Source of the DNA: CAYLLN01 sp036496265
GTDB lineage: Bacteria > Planctomycetota > Planctomycetia > Pirellulales > Pirellulaceae
Assembly (NCBI GenBank): GCA_036496265.1
Contig: DASXLL010000225.1
Coordinates: 1 to 28,604, forward strand
Direction of reading: 5' to 3'
Length of the DNA stretch: 28,604 bases
The notes beneath the pieces were generated by a model, which saw only the letters and a program-made list of their open reading frames with translations, did no database searches and was not told the DNA's origin. Both the position numbers and the translations under genes were made by a program. Positions 1-8,475 of this stretch are shown in pieces (position 1 is the stretch's first letter; each line of letters starts with the position of its first letter).

Positions 1-28
1 GACACTGGCCGAGTAGGGTGAGCGATCA

Positions 29-344
29 ATGACGCGTGCCTTGGTCGTCTTCCGCGCGCTGAGTTGGACCAATCGGAAGCGTTCACGTATCTGCCAGGGA
101 GGCACCGGACGCTGCCCGTCGTTTTTTGGACGCAGTTGAACAGACTCTGCATGCGATCGCCGAGGCGCCCGATTCCGGCCACCGCTATTTGAACGCCATG
201 CGCCCTGAAGACGATTGGCGATATCTGCGTGTAGGGGGTTTTAAGAAGTACTTTGTGTTCTACCGGATTACGGAGGCACGGGTGGAAGTGGTTCGAATCG
301 TACATGGTTCACGCGACCTGGACACAATTCTGCGCGTGCTTTAA
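29..344 (+). pseudogene. ParE/RelE-family toxin remnant, two frameshifts
   Basis: A ParE-type toxin (ribosome-independent RelE/ParE fold) can be read only by joining three frames. ATG at 29 gives MTRALVVF; the next frame from about 52 gives PRAELDQSEAFTYL; the last frame from about 93 gives AREAPDAARRFLDAVEQTL and runs to the TAA ending at 344, with the family-typical end VVRIVHGSRDLDTIL. Each junction is explained by one missing base in a short run (one C near 52, one G near 93). The joined protein would be about 105 residues, the usual family length. The last part could only be translated alone from a TTG at 126, giving 72 residues without the first helices. A stop (TGA, 19-21) seven bases before the ATG may end a cognate antitoxin lying outside the window. 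Either a decayed module or two sequencing indels. Confidence 0.7.
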
Positions 345-368
345 AGGCTCCGGCCAATCCGTTGTGCA

Positions 369-1664
369 TCACCACGTAAATTGTGCCCCGCCGATAACGT
401 ATTGCCCGACGCGCGGGAGGCGGTCAAAAGCGCGGTCGAGCGTGTTTTCGAGCAGGACGACGGCGTAGGTTTCGAAGTTACGGGTCCAGTGGCGGCTGGC
501 TTTGATCAGGCCGCGATGCGTCGGCGTGTCTTGGCGCGGGTCGCCGACGCGGCCGGGGAAGAAATCGCCGTAATTGAGCATGAGCGTCCAGTTGGGGCCT
601 TCGTAACCAAGGTTGATGTAATAGCCCCAGCCGGTGATGGGAATGTCGAAACCGTTGTTGAGGTCGCGGAAATAGAGGCTGCGGCCCCAAGTGATTTCGT
701 AGGGCAGAAGGCCCGGCTTGCGGAGGCCATATTGGTCGTAGATCGCCTCCGCTGAGAGCGTCCAATTGCCGAAGCGGAGCATGCCGTCCACGCCGACGTG
801 ATTGTTGAAAACCTTCTGGGTCTCGGAGCCGTTGCCGTCTTGCCATTTCACGCTGCTGCCGAAGGCATACCACGGCTGTTCGACGCCGACGCGGGCGACG
901 AGCGCCTTCGACGAGTTCGTATCCTGGAGAAAATTCCCGTTGGTAAGCGCGGCCGTGAACACAAATGGATCGGGATCCCACTGCACCATCATTCCCGTTT
1001 CGCGAAACTGAATTGCCTCGGAGCGAATGAACGGCGAATCGTCGAAGTTGTTGCGGAAGTTGGGAAAATAGAACCGGCCGAACGGCGTCACGAAGCGGCC
1101 GATGGCGGTGTAGAAGTCGCCATTGCGAGCACCCAGATAAAGCTGCGAGATTTGTAGCGGATCGATGTCGAAATTCGGCGCGAACGATCGCCGCTGCTGC
1201 GAATCAACAAAGACGTTTTTGTCGAACGGCTCGTTGAGAAAGATTTGCGTTTCGAGCGACAGGTCCCAATCGCCCGAGCGTTGCGTGACGCCGCCATTGA
1301 TGACGCCCTCGACGGCGAACGTCGCCTCCAGGCCGGTGAATTCGATCCGCTGATCGTTGATGTAGTAGCCACGGGCCTGCCCGCCAACGTGATAGGCGAT
1401 CGCTGCGGGGTCGCTGGCCGGCATGGTCAAGTAACCCGTGCTGCCGCTGCCAAGCGTCGGCGGCGGAGCCGGAATATTCTCAGGAAACTGGGTCGCAAAC
1501 GTGGCCGCGGGCGAAGCAGCCGGCGCGGCGGTCAACGGAATGCCTGAGTCAATCACGCTGCCCGCTCCAAAGTCGATTTGCGCGCCGGCACGCGCAACGA
1601 TCAGCAGCCACCAGCAGGTGATCTGCAGGTAGAGGGAACTTCGGCAGCGACGCGTGAATGACAT
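369..1664 (-). CDS. Outer-membrane beta-barrel, porin-like protein
   Basis: A 431-residue protein likely to sit in the outer membrane. The start chosen is the ATG at 1664, because it opens a signal peptide: basic SFTRRCR, hydrophobic LQITCWWLLIVA, then ARAGA before the mature part. Translation could begin further upstream (to 1784), but those 40 residues are Arg/Cys-rich and would bury the signal. The mature protein alternates aromatic and polar residues in strand-like stretches (for example GDFYTAIGRFVTPFGRFYFP and WGYYINLGYEGPNWTLMLNY) and ends in GGAQFTW, a C-terminal aromatic typical of barrels inserted by the BAM machinery. A Pro/Ala-rich linker follows the signal. It converges on the toxin remnant. 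The family is not recognised precisely; a substrate-specific porin is a guess from fold signs only. Confidence 0.75.
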   Translation of the reverse strand: MSFTRRCRSSLYLQITCWWLLIVARAGAQIDFGAGSVIDSGIPLTAAPAASPAATFATQFPENIPAPPPTLGSGSTGYLTMPASDPAAIAYHVGGQARGYYINDQRIEFTGLEATFAVEGVINGGVTQRSGDWDLSLETQIFLNEPFDKNVFVDSQQRRSFAPNFDIDPLQISQLYLGARNGDFYTAIGRFVTPFGRFYFPNFRNNFDDSPFIRSEAIQFRETGMMVQWDPDPFVFTAALTNGNFLQDTNSSKALVARVGVEQPWYAFGSSVKWQDGNGSETQKVFNNHVGVDGMLRFGNWTLSAEAIYDQYGLRKPGLLPYEITWGRSLYFRDLNNGFDIPITGWGYYINLGYEGPNWTLMLNYGDFFPGRVGDPRQDTPTHRGLIKASRHWTRNFETYAVVLLENTLDRAFDRLPRVGQYVIGGAQFTW

Positions 1665-1849
1665 TGGCAGGGCGTACAGGCTTGCGACGTGCGCGCAGTC
1701 TCGGCGCGCGGACTCCTCCTTTGCTTCGACCCCGTAAAAGCGGCAAATCGAGAACCTACGGAACATCCGGCACGACCGGAACAACTGACAGGGCTTCGCT
1801 GGGCGTTAAAGTTTGCCGCTCGAGGACGATGCGGTGGGCACAGCCCACC

Positions 1850-2293
1850 CTACTTTGCCAGCGGCACTTGCGTCTGCAGCATGCTGACAGCAATTGCTTG
1901 AAACACCGGCTCGACCGCCTCGAACTCGCGGCTTTCGGCCTGGTAGAGCCAAATCAGCGTGGCTGATGGCGTCCGTAAGCAGCGGATTTTGGCTTCCACG
2001 AGCAAGTCGAGATAAAAGAACGCCAAATCGACGCCCGTCGTCGCCGTCTCGCCGAACGTTTCCTTCGTCGGCAGCACTTCGATATCGCTAAACTCGGCTT
2101 GAATTGCCCCAATCAGCTCTTTGACGACCGCTTTCACGTCGTGAGCCGGCGGATACACGTGGAGCGACCAGAATCCCGTCTCTGGGCTTTGCAGCGTGAC
2201 GGTGCGCGGCCAGTCGTCGTCTTCCTCATCCGTGATCGACCAGTTCTCCGGATAGAGAAACCGGACGCCCAGGTTATCGTAAACTGCTGGCAT
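1850..2293 (-). CDS. Hypothetical protein, PsbP/DcrB-like segment
   Basis: A 147-residue soluble protein with no signal peptide or membrane segment. I chose the ATG at 2293 (MPAVYDNLGVRFLYPENWSI); a TTG at 2332 would add 13 polar residues, and neither start has a clear ribosome binding site. The opening pattern, short lead-in then a hydrophobic strand and YPENW, followed by VTLQSPETGFWSLHVYP, resembles the start of Mog1/PsbP/DcrB-like domains, small alpha/beta proteins of varied function. This likeness rests on pattern only. The protein is acidic at its N-terminus (DEEDDDWP). It is separated from the porin-like gene downstream by about 185 bp, so co-transcription is possible but not shown. 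Function unknown. Confidence 0.65.
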   Translation of the reverse strand: MPAVYDNLGVRFLYPENWSITDEEDDDWPRTVTLQSPETGFWSLHVYPPAHDVKAVVKELIGAIQAEFSDIEVLPTKETFGETATTGVDLAFFYLDLLVEAKIRCLRTPSATLIWLYQAESREFEAVEPVFQAIAVSMLQTQVPLAK

Positions 2294-2346
2294 AAAATCG
2301 CGTGTGTCTGTTATTGAGTCTTGCGTTGCCAATTGACTAATACGTT

Positions 2347-2412
2347 GTTTAACGCATAGCCGAAGGCGTAGCCGTCTGGCGATTCGCGGTCGCCTGTGGC
2401 TCCCCGTTAAAC
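2347..2412. repeat. 66-bp structured element with 8-bp inverted ends
   Basis: The ends are GTTTAACG (2347-2354) and CGTTAAAC (2405-2412), perfect inverted repeats. Inside is a nested stem: AGCC...GGCT enclosing GGCGA-ttcgcgg-TCGCC. It sits in the 348-bp gap between the divergent genes starting at 2293 and 2642. I see no gene in the rest of that gap. It resembles a MITE-like or structured-RNA repeat; only one copy is in the window. Confidence 0.55.
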
Positions 2413-2641
2413 GACTTGTGTCAAGGCAAGGGCCAAAAGGACCAACTTTGGACGAACCGGCTGCTCGTTTCCATTCTGGCCCCGGAAATTATTTGCAGCC
2501 AGCGGGGACTATTCAAACGCTAGCGGCCTGCAATTGCCACGACGTTTTCCGCCCGAATTGCCTGGACGGGGCCGATTTGGTATTTCCCGCAGTGGATGAC
2601 TGCCCCCGGATGTCTCACAGCCGCCCCCAGCGTGTTTCGCG

Positions 2642-3607
2642 ATGCCAGCTCAGACGAACCCAGGCAGCGCGAAGCTGTGGCGCAAACCGCCGCCGAATAG
2701 CGCCAAGTGGATTCAAACGTCCGTGCTGGCGGGGATGATTCTTATCGCCGGCGGCTGCCGGGTGTTTCGCCATCACAAGATTTCCGAGGAGAGCATTGCC
2801 GCGTCCCGACAGCTTTCGCTGCAAGGTATCGATGCGCAGCAGCGGAACGACTGGGAACGAGCGGAGTCGTTGTTTGCGACGGCCATTTTGAAGTGCCCCA
2901 GCGACGAGCGAGCCCGAGCCGGCTACGCCGAATCGCTGTGGCAGCGCGGCGCGTGGCAGCAAGCTGTCGTGCAAATGGAAGAATCGGTGCGGCTCTCGGG
3001 CGGCGATCCCACGCGCCGCGTTCGCCTCGGCCAAATGTATCGCTCCGTGGGAGATTTGACCCGCGCCCAGGCCCAGGCCGATCAGGCGCTGGCGGTTAAT
3101 AACCAGCTCGGCGCCGCTTGGGCTCTGCGGGGACAAGTTTTATTTGCGCAGGGCAATCGCGGCGAGGCCCTGGCCAGTTTTCACCGCGCGCTGAGCTACG
3201 ACAATACGCTGGCCGGTGTGCAGCTCGCGATCGCCGAAATCTATGCTCAGGAAAATCGACCGCAGCGGGCCCTAGCGACGTTGCAGGCGTTCGCGCCCAA
3301 TGCCCCGCCGGCGCAGGCGGCCGAAATTGCCATTCGCGAGGCGCGGGCGCTCGTGGCGCTGAATCGTCATGGCGATGCCATCAATTTGCTGACGAAAGCC
3401 GCTGAGCGAAACGATGCGCCGGCGAGCGTGCTGGAAGAATTGGCCGTGACGCAACTCGCTGCCGCAGATGCCGTCGGCGCTCGGCGAGCGATCGAAGCGG
3501 GAATCAGCCGTTTTCCCGCGAATGCAAAATTCCGCTCGCTGGCTCAGCAGCTATCGAGATCAAGCGGTCCCGTGGCAACAGCATCGGCCAACGAAGCCGT
3601 GCGCTAG
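2642..3607 (+). CDS. TPR-repeat lipoprotein
   Basis: A 321-residue protein with a hydrophobic segment (VLAGMILIAGG) ending in Cys39, which fits a lipoprotein signal with a long polar lead, so an anchored envelope protein is likely. From about residue 50 the chain is made of helix pairs of tetratricopeptide type: WERAESLFATAILKCPSDERA, WQQAVVQMEESVRL, LTRAQAQADQALAVN, RGEALASFHRALSYD, RPQRALATLQAF, GDAINLLTKAAERN, with typical small residues at turn positions. TPR arrays bind partner proteins and have no catalytic role. It stands alone on the plus strand, diverging from the hypothetical gene and converging on the BBP7 gene. The ATG at 2642 has no strong ribosome binding site. The partner is unknown. 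Confidence 0.8.
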   Translation: MPAQTNPGSAKLWRKPPPNSAKWIQTSVLAGMILIAGGCRVFRHHKISEESIAASRQLSLQGIDAQQRNDWERAESLFATAILKCPSDERARAGYAESLWQRGAWQQAVVQMEESVRLSGGDPTRRVRLGQMYRSVGDLTRAQAQADQALAVNNQLGAAWALRGQVLFAQGNRGEALASFHRALSYDNTLAGVQLAIAEIYAQENRPQRALATLQAFAPNAPPAQAAEIAIREARALVALNRHGDAINLLTKAAERNDAPASVLEELAVTQLAAADAVGARRAIEAGISRFPANAKFRSLAQQLSRSSGPVATASANEAVR

Positions 3608-3638
3608 ATGCCTTTGTATCGCGGCACTTTGCCGCTTT

Positions 3639-3698
3639 CGAAGCTCGAAGCTTCGTGCTTGGAATTTGTTTCGTGCTGCGGATTTCGGATTTCGATTT
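3639..3698. repeat. Hairpin plus degenerate heptamer array
   Basis: A perfect 7-bp stem CGAAGCT-cga-AGCTTCG (3639-3655) lies in the 107-bp gap between two convergent genes, so it could slow or end transcription from either side, though no long T-run follows. From 3650 to 3698 the sequence runs in 7-base steps (GCTTCGT, GCTTGGA, ATTTGTT, TCGTGCT, GCGGATT, TCGGATT, TCGATTT), the same period as other repeat loci in this window. Confidence 0.5.
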
Positions 3699-3714
3699 TC
3701 AAAGCGCTACCCGC

Positions 3715-5379
3715 CTACCACATGTATTCCAAACCGACGTTCCAGCCGTGATAGAACACGTTGCCGTTGTCGTTGAGGCGTGGAACGTGCAACGGACTCA
3801 CGAGCGGGGGCGTGGCATTGAAGTTCTCGGACGCTAAGGCGACGCCGTCCACGTACAAGAACTGATACCCGATGCGGCCCGACCACTGATAGTTAAATCG
3901 ATAGGTCGCCAGCAGATTCGCCTGACCGATGAACGAGACGTCGTTCGACTGCAGCTTCTCTCGGAACTGGGCCGAAGTCAAATTTGAGCCGACAGTCGTA
4001 TTGATGTTCATGTGGTTGCCATACACACCTCCCTGAAATTCGCCGCCGATGCGCAAACCGGGCAGCAGGCAGACCCAAGCATCGGTGCCGATCTGAAAGC
4101 CCGTCAGGTCGTTGGTCGTGTCGGTGTCGTCCTGGCCGCGTGCCGGAACGAACGCTCCGAATTGCGGCAGAAAACCGTTGGCCGTGGAGCTGGATGAAAA
4201 ACGAAATTTCTCATCCAAGATGAAATGCCGCACACCGAGCGTCCAGGAACCTTGATACCGGCAGTTCGGCGCCATCCACCGCTTCCGCCAGTTGATTTCG
4301 AAGCTGTCGAATGTTGACTGATAGCTAATCTGTTGGAAGTTGGCGCTGCTGAACTCCGGAAAAGCGGCAATTAAAAATGGGTTCACGGGGAAACCGGTGA
4401 ACACCGAGAATAGGTTGCCGGTGGGGCTGGTCACAGCAGCTTGCGAAGTGAAGTTGAACTGGCCAAAGTACGTGAATTCCAAGCTGTTAGCAGCCATGAG
4501 CTGAAAAGCCGCGGAGAAGCGGAAGCCCGGCCGAAATTGTCCGAAGTTCAGATCATTGGTCGAAAGCACAATCGGACCGTTAATACCGTTGGACGTGAAA
4601 TCCTGGCTGCGGCCCGTGTTGTCGCGCTTCAGCATCATGTAGTCGAAGGCGAAATCGTACCACCGCGGCGCAGCACAGCCGCCGTCCGGATAGGGCGCAA
4701 TGAGACCAAGACAGTCACCAATAAGTCCGTTGGGCAGGTGTTGCCCGTTAACTTCGCAGCCGGGAAGCCCCCAGGAGCCGCTGTTCGGATCGCAATTTGG
4801 GCCGTAGCCGCTGCCGTCGCCCATTTGGCCGCCGCCGGCATAACCGCTTTGGTCATAAGCCGGAGCGCCGCCATAACCATCGGGTCCATATCCGGGTGCG
4901 CCACCGGGGCCATAGCTGGGCGCAGCACCTGGCTGGCCATAACCAGGCTGGCCGCCCGGAGCACCGTAATCCGTCGGCGCGTAGCCGTAAGCGCCATACA
5001 CGTCGGGCGTTGCGCCGCCCGGGAACGGGCCGGGAGCTTGCGGTTGAACCATGACCGATGCGGGGCCCTGGGAATATGCAACCGGTTGCATTCCCGGCTG
5101 GGCATACATCGCGGGTTGTCCATACATGGCAGCGGGACCATACATGGCTGCCTGCTGCGCAGCCATCATCTGATAGGCCTGCATTTGATAAGCTTGCGCC
5201 TGATAAGCCTGCGCCATCGCCAGCGCAGCGGGATCCGTCCCCGCCGCCGCGGCTTGCGCTCCGGCAGCACCGCCGGCAGCCGTGTTGTTGGGTCCGCCTT
5301 GCGACCACGCCGGCCCGGCCGCGAGCGCCATTTCGAGCGCCGCGATCGTCGCCAACGTCCACCCCACGCGCATGTTCAT
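3715..5379 (-). CDS. BBP7-family outer membrane beta-barrel protein
   Basis: A 554-residue secreted protein. The ATG at 5379 was chosen because GGAG lies about 8 bases upstream and it opens a signal peptide, MNMRVGWTLATIAALEMALA...AWSQ; the open frame extends further but without signal features. Residues about 30-100 are Ala/Gln/Tyr/Met-rich with short repeats (AYQAQAYQMQAYQ, AAMYGQPAMYAQPGM), and about 110-190 are Gly/Pro/Tyr-rich. The rest is barrel-like: WYDFAFDYMMLKRDN at its start, alternating strands such as FRFSAAFQLMAANSLEFTYF, and a final Trp (NVGLEYMW). Pattern and layout match the planctomycete BBP7 family of outer-membrane barrels, whose function is unknown. The low-complexity part may lie at the surface or span the periplasm. 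It is divergent from the GT87 gene. Confidence 0.8.
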   Translation of the reverse strand: MNMRVGWTLATIAALEMALAAGPAWSQGGPNNTAAGGAAGAQAAAAGTDPAALAMAQAYQAQAYQMQAYQMMAAQQAAMYGPAAMYGQPAMYAQPGMQPVAYSQGPASVMVQPQAPGPFPGGATPDVYGAYGYAPTDYGAPGGQPGYGQPGAAPSYGPGGAPGYGPDGYGGAPAYDQSGYAGGGQMGDGSGYGPNCDPNSGSWGLPGCEVNGQHLPNGLIGDCLGLIAPYPDGGCAAPRWYDFAFDYMMLKRDNTGRSQDFTSNGINGPIVLSTNDLNFGQFRPGFRFSAAFQLMAANSLEFTYFGQFNFTSQAAVTSPTGNLFSVFTGFPVNPFLIAAFPEFSSANFQQISYQSTFDSFEINWRKRWMAPNCRYQGSWTLGVRHFILDEKFRFSSSSTANGFLPQFGAFVPARGQDDTDTTNDLTGFQIGTDAWVCLLPGLRIGGEFQGGVYGNHMNINTTVGSNLTSAQFREKLQSNDVSFIGQANLLATYRFNYQWSGRIGYQFLYVDGVALASENFNATPPLVSPLHVPRLNDNGNVFYHGWNVGLEYMW

Positions 5380-5801
5380 CGCTCGATCTCCGCAGCTTTC
5401 ACTTTGGTGCCTGTCGCTGTGCGCAAGTTCGCGATTTCGGTCTCGGCCGCTCGTAAACGGCCGCTGGGCGGGCAGCACGCTCGGCAGCCAAAGGCGAACC
5501 GATAGCATGCGCCGGCAAGCGCGATTACACCGCTCGACAAAACCTATCGGCGCGGTATTACGCGCAAAATCAGAACTTCCGGCATAAACGGCAAGTTTTC
5601 AAAGAAAGGCGCGACCACCGCAGATTGCCTGGTTTGCCAGCTTGCGCGGCCCTGGCTTAGTCGGTCACATTACGGGAATTACAAAGCCACGGGAAATTTG
5701 GGAATTGGGCGTGGGAAAATAGGTTGCGGCTGGTATTCTCCGGCCTCGTTGTCTCTAGTTTGGCCGTTTTCGCCGGATGCTGATCGCAAGGATGCGGTTC
5801 A
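5380..5801. other. Divergent intergenic region without a gene
   Basis: A 422-bp gap between the divergent BBP7 and GT87 genes, so promoters for both should lie here. I see no convincing -35/-10 pair, no coding frame with gene character and no strong inverted repeat. AAGGA at 5788-5792, about 9 bases before the ATG at 5802, is a fair ribosome binding site for the GT87 gene. Confidence 0.5.
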
Positions 5802-7169
5802 ATGGCGACTCTGAACAGCTCGCGCGGGCGTATTTTCTGGTTAGCGGCGGCCGTTCTCGGCGTCGCGGTCATCAGCGTCGTGATGGCGCGGGTTCGGAAG
5901 CCGTCGGAATTGGCCGTCTATACGACGGCCGCCGACCGCATGTCTCGCGGTGAGGAGATTTATCGCCCAACGGACCGCAAGGCGTTCACCTATCCGCCGT
6001 TCTTCGCGATTCCGTTCATGCCGATGAACCTTTTGCCGGAGAGCTATCAGCCCGCGATTTGGTGGGCGATTAACTTGTCACTGGTTGGCTTGTCGGCGTG
6101 GCTACTGCTTCAACTAACCGCGGTAGCACGTGAGGAGAGCGATCGCGGTCGCGCGGCACTTTGGTGGACCGCAGGGATCACGGCTTTGTTGTCCGCTAAA
6201 TTCATGCTGCTGCCGCTGGTCTATGGCTCACACGACTTGCTGATTCTGGTTTTGATGTTGGCCAGCGGTCTGGCTTTGGGTCGCGGCCGGCAGTTTTCTT
6301 CGGGCTTGGTCGGCGGAATCGCGGCTGCCTGTAAAGCGACGCCACTGTTGCTGCTGCCCTTCCTGATTTGGCAGCGAAAACTGCGAGCGGCGGGCCTATT
6401 CGTCGCGGCCGTGTTCGTGGCGACGTTTCTACCCGATCTGCTGTTTCCGCACCCAAATCACAAGCCGTGGGTGGAATTCTGGTACGAGCGTTTTGTCGCC
6501 AAAGTGCATGTCGGCGCTGCGCCGGAGGCGTCAGGAGCGTGGAAAGAATGGAATGAGCTGAATCAAAGCCTCGCCGGGACCGTGCATCGCCTGGCGACGA
6601 CAGCGCCGAGCAGGCGGGCCAGGATCAACGTCGCTGTGTTGCCGATCGCGAAAGAGCAAGTGAAGCTTGTAACGCTCGGCCTCGACTGCCTCGTGCTCGC
6701 GTATTGCGCCTGGCTGAGTTGGCCCCGAAAATCTCTTGCTTTGCGTCCTGGCGACCAAGGCTTAATGGCGCTCGGCTACACCAGCGCGGTGCTCTGCGGC
6801 ATGCTGTTGCTATCGCCGATGAGCAGCACCTACCATTTTTGTCTGCTACTGCCGCCGATCGCGTTTCTTGTGACGTATTGGATGTATCGCGAGCGAAATT
6901 GGGTCGTGGGAGGCGCACTCGTTTTGCAATTGGTGGTTAGCCTGCTCAGCGGTGATCTTTTCGGTTGGTGGGCCGACATCGCGCTTGCTGCGGGTCTCTA
7001 CACATTCGCTGCAGCGATCCAGCTAGCCGCCTGCGGATATGTCCTGGCCTGGCGCATGCCGCGAGCAGTGGAATCCGCGCGGATTCAGCCAAAACTGGCG
7101 ATTCATGAACGATTGCCGGGAGGCCAATTTCGCGCGCAACCACCTTCGCTCCGCGCCAAAGCCGCGTAG
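5802..7169 (+). CDS. GT87-family (DUF2029) membrane glycosyltransferase
   Basis: A 455-residue polytopic membrane protein. The first membrane helix is FWLAAAVLGVAVISVVMA, followed by an outward loop holding LAVYTTAADRMSRGEEIY and then AFTYPPFFAIPFMPM. This D/E-poor helix, loop, YPP-F arrangement is characteristic of DUF2029, now GT87: polyprenyl-phosphate-mannose-dependent glycosyltransferases of the GT-C fold, which add sugars on the outer face of the cytoplasmic membrane. About nine further hydrophobic segments follow (for example LLILVLMLASGLALG and MLLLSPMSSTYHFCLLLPPIAFLVTYW). AAGGA lies about 9 bases before the start. No other glycan genes adjoin it, so its acceptor cannot be inferred; a lipid carrier, glycolipid or protein are all possible. 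Confidence 0.8.
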   Translation: MATLNSSRGRIFWLAAAVLGVAVISVVMARVRKPSELAVYTTAADRMSRGEEIYRPTDRKAFTYPPFFAIPFMPMNLLPESYQPAIWWAINLSLVGLSAWLLLQLTAVAREESDRGRAALWWTAGITALLSAKFMLLPLVYGSHDLLILVLMLASGLALGRGRQFSSGLVGGIAAACKATPLLLLPFLIWQRKLRAAGLFVAAVFVATFLPDLLFPHPNHKPWVEFWYERFVAKVHVGAAPEASGAWKEWNELNQSLAGTVHRLATTAPSRRARINVAVLPIAKEQVKLVTLGLDCLVLAYCAWLSWPRKSLALRPGDQGLMALGYTSAVLCGMLLLSPMSSTYHFCLLLPPIAFLVTYWMYRERNWVVGGALVLQLVVSLLSGDLFGWWADIALAAGLYTFAAAIQLAACGYVLAWRMPRAVESARIQPKLAIHERLPGGQFRAQPPSLRAKAA

Positions 7170-7351
7170 TGGCGTCACGCATACTCCATTCACAGCCGGT
7201 TGCCTTCGGGTTAATCCGCGCAATCTAGCCAGACCTTGCCGATTGCGCCCTCATTGCCGCCTCTGCCGGACTTTCTGGCCATGCGGCCTGTGCCGTTTCG
7301 ATGAACCTGCAGGGAACTGCCGGTCGGTCCCGATTTGGCGGCTGTATGGCC

Positions 7352-7372
7352 CCTGTGACCTTTTGTCACAGG
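7352..7372 (+). promoter_or_regulatory. Perfect 8-bp hairpin/palindrome upstream of Cys-rich gene
   Basis: CCTGTGAC-ctttt-GTCACAGG lies 45 bases before the ATG at 7418. It could be an operator for a dimeric regulator or an RNA hairpin in the leader. It holds TGTGA and TCACA half-sites like those of CRP/FNR-family proteins, but separated by 7 instead of 6 bases. The rest of the 248-bp gap (7170-7417) shows no gene. Confidence 0.45.
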
Positions 7373-7417
7373 AATTCGCGGCCGGCTGCAGAGGCGGATC
7401 GATCGAGGGGGAATACG

Positions 7418-8425
7418 ATGCGGCTCGACAGATTGGTTGGTCTAGCGTTGGGTTTGCTGCTGCCGGCGATCGCCGGGGCGCAAACGAATTCCTATCTCGG
7501 CGGCAACTACACGCCACCCGACACCGTCATCCGCCCCGCTAGCACCACGATGTGGCGCAACTACGTCACCGTGCCCGACGGACCATGCGGTTATCCGATG
7601 TCGGTCGAAGCCGACTGCTATAACCCGACCTGCCGTCCCTGCGGCCCGCTGCATCCAGTCTGCTTCATCAAGCGCGTCGGCCGCATGCTCGACTGCCTCG
7701 TGCCTTGCAACTTATGCTGCCGTGGTGGCGGCTGTGGTTTGCTCCACGGCTGCGGTCTGGGCGGACGCACTTGGGGTCACTGCAGCGTTTGTTGCGGCGG
7801 GGGGGCCTGCGGTGGTTGCGGCGCTGGCGGCTGTGGCGGATGTGGCATCTTCGGGCGCTGCGATAGTTGCTGCAAGAATCCGGCTGGGTCCGTGTTCGAC
7901 CCGGTTTGTAATGGCTGCGGTGGCCAATGCGGTGGTTGCGGGTGCAGCTGCAGCACGCCCGTCGGCTGCTGCGATACGGTAGCGCCGCCGATGCTCAGCG
8001 ATCCGTTCCAAGATGACCCAATGCCGCCCAAACCCACTCCGACCTCGCTGCCTGCCGAAGTTCGCCGGCCGCCAGCTAATCAAATGAAGCCCGTTTCCGC
8101 GCCGGCCAAAGAAGCCTTCTCGACGAAGGAATCGTCGCCCGCCCGGCAAACCGCCGCGACGAACACATCGCCCTACAAGATCGTCAACAACCAACCGGTA
8201 GTAGCAGCGCCAAAGACGACGGTTCGCAAGCCGGCCAGCACGATCACGGCGACGGAAGAAGTGCGGACGGTTCCCGTTCAGTCCATCTTGCGGCGAACCT
8301 CCGCCGAATCGGAAGCGATCGAGCCCGCCCCGCACAACATCAATCGTGCCCGCGCTCTGCCCATCGTTCGCTCGCAGACACCTGAGCACACCGACAACGA
8401 GATTCCACTGAATCCGCTGCGGTAA
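7418..8425 (+). CDS. Secreted Cys/Gly-rich protein
   Basis: A 335-residue protein. The ATG at 7418 is chosen because GAGGGG lies about 7 bases upstream and it opens a signal peptide, MRLDRLVGLALGLLLPAIAGAQ. Residues about 45-190 hold roughly 29 cysteines, mostly in Gly-rich runs (CGGGACGGCGAGGCGGCG, CNGCGGQCGGCGCSC), with several CC pairs. The remaining 140 residues are Pro/Thr/Ser/Lys-rich, low in hydrophobics and probably disordered. No enzyme motif is seen. Such Cys density in an exported protein suggests disulfide cross-linking or metal binding; planctomycete envelopes are known to contain Cys-rich structural proteins, but assignment to that role here is inference. It converges on the trans-sulfuration operon with a strong palindrome between them. 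Confidence 0.75.
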   Translation: MRLDRLVGLALGLLLPAIAGAQTNSYLGGNYTPPDTVIRPASTTMWRNYVTVPDGPCGYPMSVEADCYNPTCRPCGPLHPVCFIKRVGRMLDCLVPCNLCCRGGGCGLLHGCGLGGRTWGHCSVCCGGGACGGCGAGGCGGCGIFGRCDSCCKNPAGSVFDPVCNGCGGQCGGCGCSCSTPVGCCDTVAPPMLSDPFQDDPMPPKPTPTSLPAEVRRPPANQMKPVSAPAKEAFSTKESSPARQTAATNTSPYKIVNNQPVVAAPKTTVRKPASTITATEEVRTVPVQSILRRTSAESEAIEPAPHNINRARALPIVRSQTPEHTDNEIPLNPLR

Positions 8426-8475
8426 CCGTGGGGTAGGCTTCTAAATGAACCTGCGGAATCAATTGGGTGGAATAT

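Noticed and set aside
4441..5505. 354-codon plus-strand frame opposite the BBP7 gene
   Set aside because: Arg/Ala-rich composition without motifs; the minus strand has a signal peptide, ribosome binding site and barrel features.
7354..7370. CRP/FNR binding site TGTGA...TCACA
   Set aside because: The half-sites are 7 bases apart instead of 6, and no CRP-family gene is seen, so it is reported only as a palindrome/hairpin.
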